In this document: one piece after another, positions 25,411-33,094 of the stretch
Layout: each line of letters starts with the position of its first letter
Position numbering within the stretch: position 1 is the stretch's first letter
NCBI GenBank assembly: GCA_022791635.1
Contig: JAAVZL010000047.1
Coordinates: 16,108 to 80,107, forward strand
Length of the DNA: 64,000 nt
DNA from: Lachnospiraceae bacterium
Lineage (GTDB): Bacteria > Bacillota > Clostridia > Lachnospirales > Lachnospiraceae
Direction: 5' to 3'
The notes under the pieces: generated by a model
What the model was told of the DNA's origin: nothing
Database searches by the model: none
Seen by the model: only the letters and a program-made list of their open reading frames with translations
Translations under genes and position numbers: made by a program

Positions 25411-26169
25411 ATGCTGATCTTTGGCGGTAAGGTATGTACCATGGAGGGCACGACATACAATAATAGCTATATTAAGAGTGAAAATGAAAAAATATAAAAT
25501 ATAGGACCGATACAGGAGGCTCCGAAGCCGGAAACAGGAGAGCAGGTGATTGAAGCGCGGGATGCCTGGATTCTGCCCGGACTGATTGAGGCTCATGCTC
25601 ATATCGGCATCACCGAGGAGACCCGGGGTTCCATTGATGATGACTGCAATGAGATCAGCGGTCCCATACAGCCTCAGCTTCGGGCCATTGACGCCATAAA
25701 CCCCATGGATCCGGCCTTTCACGATGCTATTCGGGCCGGGATCACCTCCGTGATGACAGGGCCGGGCAGCGCCAATGAAGGCTGCCTTCGGGGAAAATCC
25801 CAAGGCCAGCTATGGGGCTTCCGGTACTGCGCCGGGAGATTCCAATTAAGGCGCATGCCCATCGGGCGGATGATATTCTTACGGCGATTCGCATTGCAAG
25901 GGAGTTTGAGGTGGATCTGACCATCGATCACGGCACAGAAGCGCATCTGGTTGCCGATGAGATTGCAGCCTCGGGCTTTCCGGTGATTGTGGGTTACCAC
26001 GGATCACCCGGTGGCCCTGATTCAGTATCTTCCTCTTTGCGCCGGGCTGGCGGTGAAATACGGACTTCCCATGGAGGAGGGGCTTAAGGCTCTGACCATC
26101 TATCCGGCCCGTATCTGCCGGGCGGATCGGCGAGTGGGAAGCTTAAAGCCTGGGAAGGATGCGGACATT
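25411..26169 (+). pseudogene. Amidohydrolase (imidazolonepropionase-like) pseudogene with deletions
   Basis: Pieces of a metal-dependent amidohydrolase can be read in order but in different frames. The start MLIFGGKVCTMEG is followed by an in-frame TAA at 25495-25497. Then come the metal-binding strand LIEAHAHIGITEE and GITSVMTGPGSANE, a jump in frame with roughly 100 or more residues missing, PMGLPVLRREIPIKAHAHR and DLTIDHGTEAHLVADEIAASG, another deletion after VIVG, and TDHPVALIQYLPLCAGLAVKYG to GSLKPGKDADI. The end runs straight into a truncated copy of hairpin repeat family 1. The normal gene would be about 1.15 kb; about 0.76 kb remains. Confidence 0.88.
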
Positions 26170-26254
26170 GCAAAGCAATATCCGCCCATGTCAGACAGCC
26201 TGTACGCGAACAGCCGGACACTGGATATTGGAAAAGCCTGTTGGCTCATTTTTC
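26162..26254. repeat. Hairpin repeat family 1, right half only
   Basis: Matches the loop and right arm of the full copy at 28.2 kb (CGGACATTG...AAAGCAATATCCG, then CAGACAGCCTGTACGCGAAC and GCCGGACACTGGATATTGG). The left arm is absent. CGGACATT at the junction belongs both to the amidohydrolase codons and to the repeat, so a deletion between short direct repeats probably joined them. Confidence 0.75.
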
Positions 26255-27013
26255 GGCAGCTCCTTGGCGTTCCTTTAGATCTAGAGTTACGGTAGTGTAA
26301 TAGGGATGCAGAAGCTCTAAAATTCGGCTTCTCTTTGCCAGGACCAGATCCATTTGGGAGGCTGTCACCTGAAGCCTGGCGCTGTTTCCCGCAACACGGA
26401 CGCGGAAATCGGAAAATCCGCAGGCAGCCAGGGCTTTTTCCGCCTCCTCCACCTGCCGGAGAGCTTTCTCGGTGATTTCCTCTCCTGGGGCGATACGGGT
26501 GGAGAGGCAGGCATAGGCAGGCTTGTTCCAGGTGAAGAGTCCCTGCTCTTTGGAGAGGACGCGGATCTCTTCCTTTGTAAGTCCGGCCTCCCGCAGGGGG
26601 GAGCGCACGCCAAGCTCCGCGAGGACGCGCATCCCAGGGCGGTCCTCGGTGAGATCCGAGACGTTGGTGCCGTCAATCACGAGAGGATAGCCGTCCTTCC
26701 CGGCCTGCCGGATTAAGGTGGTGAAGATGGCCTGCTTGCAGTAGTAGCAGCGGTCGGCGGGGTTCCTTCTTACCTGGGGTACGGAAAGAACGTCCAGGGG
26801 AAGGATGGTAAGGGCTGTGCCAAGCTCTGCGGCCAGTCTTTGGGCGTCCGCAAGCTCAAAGGCCGGCTGAAATTGGCTTTTGATATAGTAGGCGCGAATA
26901 TCGGCTCCATACTTAAGGCCGGCAGACAGCAGGTAGGCGGAATCTGTTCCGCCGGAAAAGGCGAGAGCCGTCTTGGGATTGTCCTGAAAAAATGTTTGCA
27001 GTGTTGTTGTCAT
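26246..27013 (-). CDS. larE: LarE-like ATP-dependent sulfur transferase (PP-loop)
   Basis: A 255-residue protein of the LarE family, which donates its own cysteine sulfur to build the nickel-pincer cofactor of lactate racemase and related enzymes. The N-type PP-loop SGGTDSAYLL is at residues 20-29, CYYCKQAIF lies near residue 95, and the sacrificial-cysteine region ACLSTRIAPGEEIT follows. The longer frame to 27193 crosses A/T-rich DNA and the tRNA; GAAAGGAAGC before the ATG at 27013 is the ribosome site. No larB, larC or larA is next to it, so partners must be elsewhere. Its 3' end abuts the repeat fragment. Confidence 0.88.
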   Translation of the reverse strand: MTTTLQTFFQDNPKTALAFSGGTDSAYLLSAGLKYGADIRAYYIKSQFQPAFELADAQRLAAELGTALTILPLDVLSVPQVRRNPADRCYYCKQAIFTTLIRQAGKDGYPLVIDGTNVSDLTEDRPGMRVLAELGVRSPLREAGLTKEEIRVLSKEQGLFTWNKPAYACLSTRIAPGEEITEKALRQVEEAEKALAACGFSDFRVRVAGNSARLQVTASQMDLVLAKRSRILELLHPYYTTVTLDLKERQGAAEK

Positions 27014-27099
27014 AGATGCTTCCTTTCTCGATTGGTATCTATAAAATTTTGGTGTTAAAAAGCAAAAAAGAAAAAAATTTAAAAAATTAAAAAAAAGAC

Positions 27100-27128
27100 T
27101 TGCCAAATGAAAAATTATGTTATATACT
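27100..27128 (+). promoter_or_regulatory. tRNA-Glu promoter
   Basis: TTGCCA at 27100-27105 and TATACT at 27123-27128 with a 17-base spacer, ending 27 bases before the tRNA. The DNA upstream is A-rich (27057-27098), which may act as an UP element. Confidence 0.8.
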
Positions 27129-27155
27129 AAACAAGTCGGCAGGAAAAGCCGGTAT

Positions 27156-27227
27156 GGTTCCTTGGTCAAGCGGTTAAGACGCCGCCCTCTCACGGCGGAA
27201 ACAGGGGTTCGATTCCCCTAGGGACTG
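27156..27227 (+). tRNA. tRNA-Glu (anticodon CTC)
   Basis: A full cloverleaf: acceptor 27156-27162 with 27220-27226 (including G-U pairs at positions 1-72 and 4-69), D stem GTC/GAC, anticodon stem CCGCC/GGCGG with loop CTCTCAC giving anticodon CTC at 27189-27191, a four-base variable loop, and T stem AGGGG/CCCCT with loop TTCGATT. CCA is not encoded. It reads GAG codons. Confidence 0.96.
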
Positions 27228-27243
27228 TTATGAAAGGTTTTAG

Positions 27244-27279
27244 AAATCTTGATTTTACGAGATTTTTAAAGCTTTTTTT
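27244..27279 (+). terminator. Weak terminator after tRNA-Glu
   Basis: A six-base stem AAATCT/AGATTT (27244-27249, 27260-27265) followed after a few bases by a seven-T run at 27273-27279. The stem is weak, so the call is tentative. Confidence 0.45.
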
Positions 27280-27304
27280 GTGCGTCAAAGCCGTTTTTCT
27301 ATTT

Positions 27305-27415
27305 TCAGGATACCTTCACACTGTCTATCCAGGAAAAAACCTTCTGCTCAAAAGCCTCATACAGCGGCAGCGCTTCCGGCTTTCCTTCAAAAAAGTATAA
27401 TATATCCTGTCCCAT
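27305..27415 (-). pseudogene. Possible fragment of a DUF5655-like protein
   Basis: A 36-codon frame (MGQDILYFFEGKPEALPLYE...) preceded by AGGAAGG. The FF-GKPEALPLYEAFEQKV pattern resembles the N-terminus of DUF5655-type proteins, which are normally around 100 residues or more. Here a stop follows SVKVS, and I could not follow further homology after it. It is probably a remnant; it could also be a genuine short peptide. Confidence 0.35.
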
Positions 27416-27540
27416 TTTCGCCTTCCTGCTTCCTAGTATACCAGAAATCTGCCCATATGAAAAGGATAAAACTTTCCAAAACTTGTCCCGTGTGGAAATG
27501 TGGATGCTCCGCATACTAAAAAGCAGAAAGGAGTATCGTT

Positions 27541-28095
27541 ATGGAGAAACGGTATGGATTCTGTTCCCTGTGCCTGATTCCGCTTTTGACTCTTTTGATG
27601 GCTTTTGGGGATTCCTGGACGGGAACGAACTTCTCCGTTATCGGGAACCGGGGCGGGCGCCGCATGGCCTTTCTGCTCTGGGGCGCTTTGACGGGGAATT
27701 ATTTTTATCTCTATACAAAGGAGCTGATGGAGCTTAGCGGCTGCCGGGATCGCATGAGCCGGGGCTTTCTTTTTGCCGCCCTGGTGTTCTTCATAACTGC
27801 TGTGGGGATTCCCTATCTGCCGGAGCGGGTTCCCGGCCTTTCCCGCCTGCATGTGCAGATTTCCTTCCTGTCGCCCCTGCTTTTGGCAGTGGCTCAGGTA
27901 CGGTTTTTGCTGCTGCTTCAGAAGGAAAGCGGCGGCAGATTTGGAGTGCAGTGGGGCTTCCTGGCGTTTTTGGGGGCGGGCTCCGTTATTTTGCTTTTCT
28001 CTGTAGGTATGGTATCCACCCTTCTGGAGGTCTATGTGACCCTTGGAGTCTGCCTTTATCTTTGGCTGCTTCATCGCAAATTAGAAGGAAATTAG
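27541..28095 (+). CDS. Predicted multi-pass membrane protein, function unknown
   Basis: A 184-residue protein with five or six hydrophobic segments (about residues 7-22, 40-58, 72-90, 105-122, 135-155, 158-175). The N-terminal part contains NFSVIGNRGG, reminiscent of DUF998-type small membrane proteins, but I am not certain of that link. The start follows AAAGGAG. It is flanked by the tRNA region and by hairpin repeat family 1, and appears to be transcribed alone. I do not recognise a function. Confidence 0.7.
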   Translation: MEKRYGFCSLCLIPLLTLLMAFGDSWTGTNFSVIGNRGGRRMAFLLWGALTGNYFYLYTKELMELSGCRDRMSRGFLFAALVFFITAVGIPYLPERVPGLSRLHVQISFLSPLLLAVAQVRFLLLLQKESGGRFGVQWGFLAFLGAGSVILLFSVGMVSTLLEVYVTLGVCLYLWLLHRKLEGN

Positions 28096-28112
28096 AAGGA
28101 AATTGGAAGGAA

Positions 28113-28285
28113 ATGTCGCAAACTAGGACAGCAGGCTTTTCCATATCCGTGTTCGGACGGTTCTCGTACATTCTGTCTGCTCTGTACGGACATTGCCAAA
28201 GCAATATCCGTCCATATCAGACAGCCTGTACGCGAACAGCCGGACACCGGATATTGGAAAAGCCTGCTGTCCTAGTTTGCGACAT
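28113..28285. repeat. Hairpin repeat family 1, best-preserved copy
   Basis: A 173-base palindrome with a perfect 31-base outer stem (28113-28143 with 28255-28285). It continues inward with TTCGGACGGTTC opposite GAACAGCCGGACACC and GTACATTCTGTCTG opposite CAGACAGCCTGTAC. It ends in an apical stem ACGGA-ATTGC-CAAA-GCAAT-TCCGT. This gives the reference structure for the family. It lies in the gene-free stretch 28096-28431, between the membrane protein stop and the parE promoter. Confidence 0.9.
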
Positions 28286-28336
28286 CTCGACATCACCAAT
28301 TAGCACATTTTGTTTGAAAGATTGGAAAAGAAATAT

Positions 28337-28366
28337 TTTACAAACTACAACATCTTGTGTTATACT
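28337..28366 (+). promoter_or_regulatory. Promoter for parE-parC
   Basis: TTTACA at 28337-28342 and TATACT at 28361-28366 with an 18-base spacer, 66 bases before the parE start codon and downstream of the hairpin repeat. Confidence 0.7.
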
Positions 28367-28431
28367 ACCTAAGACTGAGAAAAACAGAACATCCATTCGG
28401 ATGGATAAAGATAGGAACGAGGAACATAGAA

Positions 28432-30354
28432 ATGGCAAAGAAAAATACCTACGACGCAGACAGCATAGCCGTCCTGGAGGGCCTGGAGGCTGTGCGCAAG
28501 CGTCCGGGCATGTATATCGGCAGCGTATCCCGAAAGGGCTTGAACCATCTGATTTATGAGATTGTGGACAATTCCGTGGACGAGCATCTGGCAGGCTTCT
28601 GCTCCCGGATCTGGGTGACCCTGGAGCGGGACGGCTCCTGCACGGTCAGCGACGACGGCCGGGGCATTCCCGTAGATCTGCACGCCAAGGGAATCTCCGC
28701 CGAGCGGCTGGTATTCACCACCCTCCACGCCGGCGGCAAGTTTGACGATTCCGTCTACAAGACCAGCGGCGGCCTTCACGGCGTAGGCTCCTCCGTGGTC
28801 AACGCCCTGTCCACCTACCTGGACATCGAGGTGAGCCGTGACGGAGCCGTCCACCACGATCACTACGAGCGGGGCATTCCCACCATTGAGCTAAAGGACG
28901 GCCTCCTCCCCATCTTACGGAAAACAAAGGAGACGGGAACCCGCATCAACTTCCTTCCGGACCCGGAGATCTTCGAGAAGACGAGATTTCAGGCCGAGGA
29001 AGTGAAGAGTCGTCTTCACGAGACCGCATATCTCAATCCGGAGCTGACCATCTATTTTAAGGATCAGCGGACAGAACCGGCAGAAGAGGTGACCTTCCAC
29101 GAGGAAAACGGAATCATCGGCTTTGTGGAGGACTTAAATAAGAAAAAAGAGCAGATTCACGACGTCATTTACTTCAAAGGCGAAGCCGAGGGCATTGTGG
29201 TAGAGGGAGCCTTTCAATATGTAAACGAGTTCCATGAAAATGTCCTGGGTTTCTGCAACAACATCTACAACGCAGAGGGCGGCACCCACCTGACCGGCTT
29301 CAAGACCGTATTTACCACCGTCATCAACAATTATGCCAGAGAGCTTGGCATCCTCAAGGAAAAGGACATGAACTTTACCGGAGCCGACGTGCGCAACGGT
29401 ATGACCGCCGTCATCTCCATCAAGCATCCGTCCCCCCGCTTCGAGGGCCAGACCAAGACAAAGCTTGACAACCAGGACGCCTCTAAGGCCACGGCCAAGG
29501 TGGCGGGAGACGAGATAGTCCGCTACTTTGACCGCAACCTGGAGACCCTGAAAAGCGTCATCGGCTGCGCCGAAAAAGCGGCTAAAATACGAAAGACAGA
29601 GGAAAGAGCCAAGACCAACCTCCTGTCAAAGCAGAAATACTCCTTTGACTCCAACGGAAAGCTAGCCAACTGCGAGAGCCGAGACGCCTCCAGATGCGAG
29701 ATCTTCATTGTAGAGGGAGATTCCGCCGGCGGCTCCGCCAAGACAGCCAGAGACCGAAGCTTCCAGGCCATCCTCCCCATCCGGGGAAAGATCCTGAACG
29801 TGGAAAAAGCCAGCATCGACAAGGTACTGGCCAACGCCGAGATCAAAACCATGATCAACGCCTTCGGCTGCGGCTTCTCCGAAGGCTATGGCAACGACTT
29901 TGACATCAGCAAGCTTCGCTACGACAAGATCGTCATCATGGCCGATGCAGACGTGGACGGCGCCCACATTTCCACCCTGCTTCTGACCCTGTTTTACCGC
30001 TTCATGCCGGATCTCATCTACGAGGGACACGTATACATCGCCATGCCGCCCCTCTACAAGGCCATGCCCTCCCGGGGAGAAGAAGAGTATCTCTACGACG
30101 ACAAAGCCCTGGAGCGCTACCGGAAGCGCCACAAGGGAAGCTTCACCCTCCAGCGCTACAAGGGCCTGGGCGAGATGGACGCCGACCAGCTCTGGGAGAC
30201 CACCCTCAATCCCGCCACCCGCATCCTGAAGCGGGTAGAGATTGAGGACGCCCGCATGGCCTCCAACATAACCGAAATGCTCATGGGTACCGAAGTCCCC
30301 CCCAGGCGCGCCTTCATCTACGAACACGCCTGCGACGCAGAACTGGATATATAA
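28432..30354 (+). CDS. parE: Type IIA topoisomerase subunit B (topoisomerase IV-like)
   Basis: A 640-residue ATPase subunit. The GHKL ATP site is visible (EIVDNSVDEHLAG near residue 45, DDGRGIPVD, and the GGLHGVGSSVVNALS lid). Later come the transducer region and the TOPRIM metal site (EGDSAGGSAK near residue 430 and DADVDGAHI near 510). Start at 28432 follows GAGGA; the frame upstream to 28357 crosses the promoter. GyrB and ParE cannot be separated by eye, but the partner lacks a GyrA box, which favours topoisomerase IV. Its coding strand is richer in C than G, unlike neighbouring genes. Confidence 0.85.
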   Translation: MAKKNTYDADSIAVLEGLEAVRKRPGMYIGSVSRKGLNHLIYEIVDNSVDEHLAGFCSRIWVTLERDGSCTVSDDGRGIPVDLHAKGISAERLVFTTLHAGGKFDDSVYKTSGGLHGVGSSVVNALSTYLDIEVSRDGAVHHDHYERGIPTIELKDGLLPILRKTKETGTRINFLPDPEIFEKTRFQAEEVKSRLHETAYLNPELTIYFKDQRTEPAEEVTFHEENGIIGFVEDLNKKKEQIHDVIYFKGEAEGIVVEGAFQYVNEFHENVLGFCNNIYNAEGGTHLTGFKTVFTTVINNYARELGILKEKDMNFTGADVRNGMTAVISIKHPSPRFEGQTKTKLDNQDASKATAKVAGDEIVRYFDRNLETLKSVIGCAEKAAKIRKTEERAKTNLLSKQKYSFDSNGKLANCESRDASRCEIFIVEGDSAGGSAKTARDRSFQAILPIRGKILNVEKASIDKVLANAEIKTMINAFGCGFSEGYGNDFDISKLRYDKIVIMADADVDGAHISTLLLTLFYRFMPDLIYEGHVYIAMPPLYKAMPSRGEEEYLYDDKALERYRKRHKGSFTLQRYKGLGEMDADQLWETTLNPATRILKRVEIEDARMASNITEMLMGTEVPPRRAFIYEHACDAELDI

Positions 30355-30371
30355 GCCTCATCTCAATGCAC

Positions 30372-30494
30372 CAAAGTCATTCAGTTAAGCCCTGCAAAGC
30401 TTACGAAGGCTCCGGGCAAGAACCGCCACCCCTAATCGGGGCGGCCCTCCTCCCCTGCGCCGATAGTTCTCGTAGACTTAACTGAATGACTTTG
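30372..30494. repeat. Hairpin repeat family 2, copy B
   Basis: A palindrome with a perfect 18-base outer stem (30372-30389 with 30477-30494). Its centre, 30408-30461, is the reverse complement of the centre at 11014-11068 with only a few differences in the tip. The outer arms differ from those of copy A but still pair with each other. It fills the first half of the 315-base gap between parE and parC. Confidence 0.8.
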
Positions 30495-30543
30495 CCCAAT
30501 ACATGCCAAAATACCCAAAAAGCTAAAAACACCTCAAAAGCCA

Positions 30544-30633
30544 GCCGCCGGGAAACGGAAAGTATCTTCTTTCCAGGCGTGTTAGCCCTCTGGGCGGAGC
30601 AGGGAAAGAAGATACTTTCCGTTTCCCGGCGGC
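30544..30633. other. Perfect 31-base-pair hairpin between parE and parC
   Basis: Arms 30544-30574 and 30603-30633 are exact reverse complements over 31 bases. The 28-base loop contains a further GCCC-TCT-GGGC stem. No T-run follows. With copy B of family 2 it occupies almost the whole gap, and parC begins 37 bases later, so parC could be read through it or be partly insulated from parE. Confidence 0.88.
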
Positions 30634-30669
30634 GTCCGCCTACCCTAAAAATAAAACCAGGAGAAAACC

Positions 30670-32919
30670 ATGGAAAAGCAGATAGAAGAACAAATCATCC
30701 GCACCGAATACTCGGATCTCATGCAGAAATCCTACATCGACTACGCCATGAGCGTAATCATTGCCCGGGCCCTCCCCGATGTAAGAGACGGTCTAAAGCC
30801 CGTACAGCGAAGAACCCTCTACGACATGTACGAGCTCGGCATCCGTTTTGACCGCCCCTACCGCAAATGCGCCCGTATCGTAGGCGATACCATGGGTAAA
30901 TACCACCCCCACGGAGACAGCTCCATCTACGAGGCCCTGGTGGTCATGTCCCAGGACTTTAAAAAAGGCCTTCCCCTAGTAGACGGCCACGGCAACTTCG
31001 GCTCCATCGAGGGAGACGGAGCCGCCGCCATGCGCTACACCGAGGCCCGCTTACAAAAGGTCACCCAGGAAGCTTTCCTCTCAGATCTGGACAAAAACGT
31101 GGTAGACTTTGTCCCCAACTTTGACGAGACCGAAAAGGAGCCCTCTGTCCTACCGGCCAGGCTCCCGAACCTTCTGGTGAACGGATCCGACGGAATCGCC
31201 GTGGGAATGGCCACAAGCATCCCACCCCACAACCTGGGTGAGGTTATAGACGCCGCAAAGGCCTACCTCAAAAATCCCGATATCTCCACCGAGAGCCTGC
31301 TAAAGCTCATGCCGGGCCCCGACTTCCCCACGGGAGGCATCGTAGTAAACAAAGACGAGCTTCCCGCTATCTACGAAACCGGCATGGGCAAAATCAAGGT
31401 CCGGGGCCGTGTTCGGGTAGAGAAGCTAAAGGGCGGCAGAGAGCAGCTTGTGATCACCGAGATTCCCTATCCCATGATAGGAGCCAACATCGGAAAATTT
31501 TTGAACGACATTGCGGCCCTGGTGGAATCCAAAAAAGCCCCGGAGATCACGGACATCTCCAACCAGTCCTCCAAGGAGGGCATCCGCATTGTCCTGGAGC
31601 TTCGAAAGGGGGCCAACACCGAGAATCTCAAAAATATGCTCTACAAAAAAACCCGCCTGGAGGACACCTTCGGCGTCAATATGCTGGCCGTAGTGGACGG
31701 ACGCCCCGAAACCCTGGGACTTAAGCAGATCCTGGAGCACTACATCGAATTCCAGTACGAGCTTACTACCCGAAAATACCGCACCCTATTAACAAAGGAA
31801 CAGGAAAAACGGGAAATCCAGGAAGGCCTTATCCGGGCCTGCGACGTCATCGATCTCATCATTGAGATCCTCCGGGGCAGCAAAAACATCAAGGATGCAA
31901 AGGCCTGTCTTATCGAAGGAAAGACCGAAAACATCCGCTTCAAATCCGAGGCCTCTAAAAAGCGTGCCTCCAGGCTTCGCTTCACGGAGCGCCAGGCTAC
32001 TGCCATCCTGGAGATGCGCCTCTACCGTCTGATTGGCCTGGAAATTCAGGCCCTCATGGCAGAAAATGCTCAGACGCTCAAGAACATTGCCGCCTACGAG
32101 GACATTCTGGAGCACCACTCCAGCATGACAAAGGTCATTCTAAAGGACATGGAGGCCATTCGAAAGGCCTACGCAAGGGCCAGAAGAACCTCCATAGAAA
32201 ATGCGGCGGAGATCGTCTTCGAGGAAAAAAAGCCGGAAGAGATGCCCGTCATGTTTCTCATGGATCGCTTCGGCTATGCCAAAACCATTGATCTGCCAAC
32301 CTATGAGCGCAATAAGGAAGCCGCCGACGCCGAGAACAAGTACGTATTTCCCTGCATGAATACCGGCCGCATTGTGCTGTTCACCGATACCGGCCGTATG
32401 CATGCCATAAAGGCTCTTGATCTGCCCTTCGGCCGCTTCCGGGATAAAGGCGTCCCCATCGACAATTTCAGCAACTACAACAGCGCGGAGGAGCAGCTTA
32501 CAGGAATCGGAAGCATGGAGGACATCCGGGAAAGGAAGCTTCTTTTCGTCACCAGGGGGGGCATGCTCAAGGTGGTGGACGGCAGCGAATTTGAGACCAG
32601 CAAGCGAACTGTGGCCGCCACCAAGCTGGGAGAGGAGGACAGGGTCCTTCTTGCAACAACCATAGAGGGCAGCGAGCAGCTGGTTCTTCAAAGCCAGGAG
32701 GGTTATTTCCTGCGCTTTGCCGTCTCGGAGGTCCCTGAGAAAAAGAAGGGAGCCATAGGAGTCCGGGGCATGCGCCTGGGAGCCGCCGACTCTCTTAAGG
32801 CCGCCTACCTGTACCAGACAGGCACCGAACAGACCATTTCCTATAAGGAGAAGCAGCTGACCCTAAACAAGCTCAAGCCCGGCAGCCGGGACACCAGGGG
32901 CGTAAAGGTGAGAGTTTAG
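30670..32919 (+). CDS. parC: Type IIA topoisomerase subunit A (topoisomerase IV-like)
   Basis: A 749-residue DNA cleavage/rejoining subunit. The winged-helix active site shows [11 protein letters not shown] with the catalytic tyrosine at residue 123, and the quinolone-resistance region has [11 protein letters not shown] near residue 80. The C-terminal domain from about residue 500 forms beta-propeller-like blades, but I see no QRRGG(R/K)G GyrA box, so it is more like ParC than GyrA. It is shorter than typical GyrA (about 830-880). AGGAG precedes the ATG. It is separated from parE by two hairpins, but the two are clearly partners. Confidence 0.87.
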   Translation: MEKQIEEQIIRTEYSDLMQKSYIDYAMSVIIARALPDVRDGLKPVQRRTLYDMYELGIRFDRPYRKCARIVGDTMGKYHPHGDSSIYEALVVMSQDFKKGLPLVDGHGNFGSIEGDGAAAMRYTEARLQKVTQEAFLSDLDKNVVDFVPNFDETEKEPSVLPARLPNLLVNGSDGIAVGMATSIPPHNLGEVIDAAKAYLKNPDISTESLLKLMPGPDFPTGGIVVNKDELPAIYETGMGKIKVRGRVRVEKLKGGREQLVITEIPYPMIGANIGKFLNDIAALVESKKAPEITDISNQSSKEGIRIVLELRKGANTENLKNMLYKKTRLEDTFGVNMLAVVDGRPETLGLKQILEHYIEFQYELTTRKYRTLLTKEQEKREIQEGLIRACDVIDLIIEILRGSKNIKDAKACLIEGKTENIRFKSEASKKRASRLRFTERQATAILEMRLYRLIGLEIQALMAENAQTLKNIAAYEDILEHHSSMTKVILKDMEAIRKAYARARRTSIENAAEIVFEEKKPEEMPVMFLMDRFGYAKTIDLPTYERNKEAADAENKYVFPCMNTGRIVLFTDTGRMHAIKALDLPFGRFRDKGVPIDNFSNYNSAEEQLTGIGSMEDIRERKLLFVTRGGMLKVVDGSEFETSKRTVAATKLGEEDRVLLATTIEGSEQLVLQSQEGYFLRFAVSEVPEKKKGAIGVRGMRLGAADSLKAAYLYQTGTEQTISYKEKQLTLNKLKPGSRDTRGVKVRV

Positions 32920-32934
32920 TGTGCTGACACACTA
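32917..32934 (+). terminator. Small hairpin at the parC stop
   Basis: TAGTGTG-CTGA-CACACTA, a seven-base perfect stem whose first bases are the parC stop codon. There is no T-run, so terminator function is uncertain. Confidence 0.4.
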
Positions 32935-32974
32935 GTCCCCAAAAAGGTTTCTCGCAGAATAGAGGAAGGATTTC

Positions 32975-33007
32975 TTGATTCCGTTTCAAAAATATGATAT
33001 TTTGAAA
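32975..33007 (+). promoter_or_regulatory. Promoter and palindromic operator for beta-helix pair
   Basis: TTGATT at 32975-32980 and TATTTT at 32998-33003 (17-base spacer) form a plausible promoter. Overlapping its -10 element is a near-perfect palindrome, TTTCAAAAATAT with ATATTTTGAAA, at 32984-33007. This would suit a repressor, but no regulator gene is next to the pair. Confidence 0.5.
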
Positions 33008-33094
33008 TATAGGATCATGGGCAGAAAGCACAGGCGGCAGAAGCCTTGCATGTCAAAGCAAATGAGACGGTTGTTACAGGAGGGATAATGACAA

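Noticed and set aside
27013..27193. N-terminal extension of LarE
   Set aside because: It would run through A/T-rich DNA, the tRNA promoter and into tRNA-Glu on the opposite strand.
28113..28285. Family 1 repeat as an insertion sequence
   Set aside because: No copy contains a transposase frame, and no target duplication was evident by eye. A non-autonomous element remains possible.
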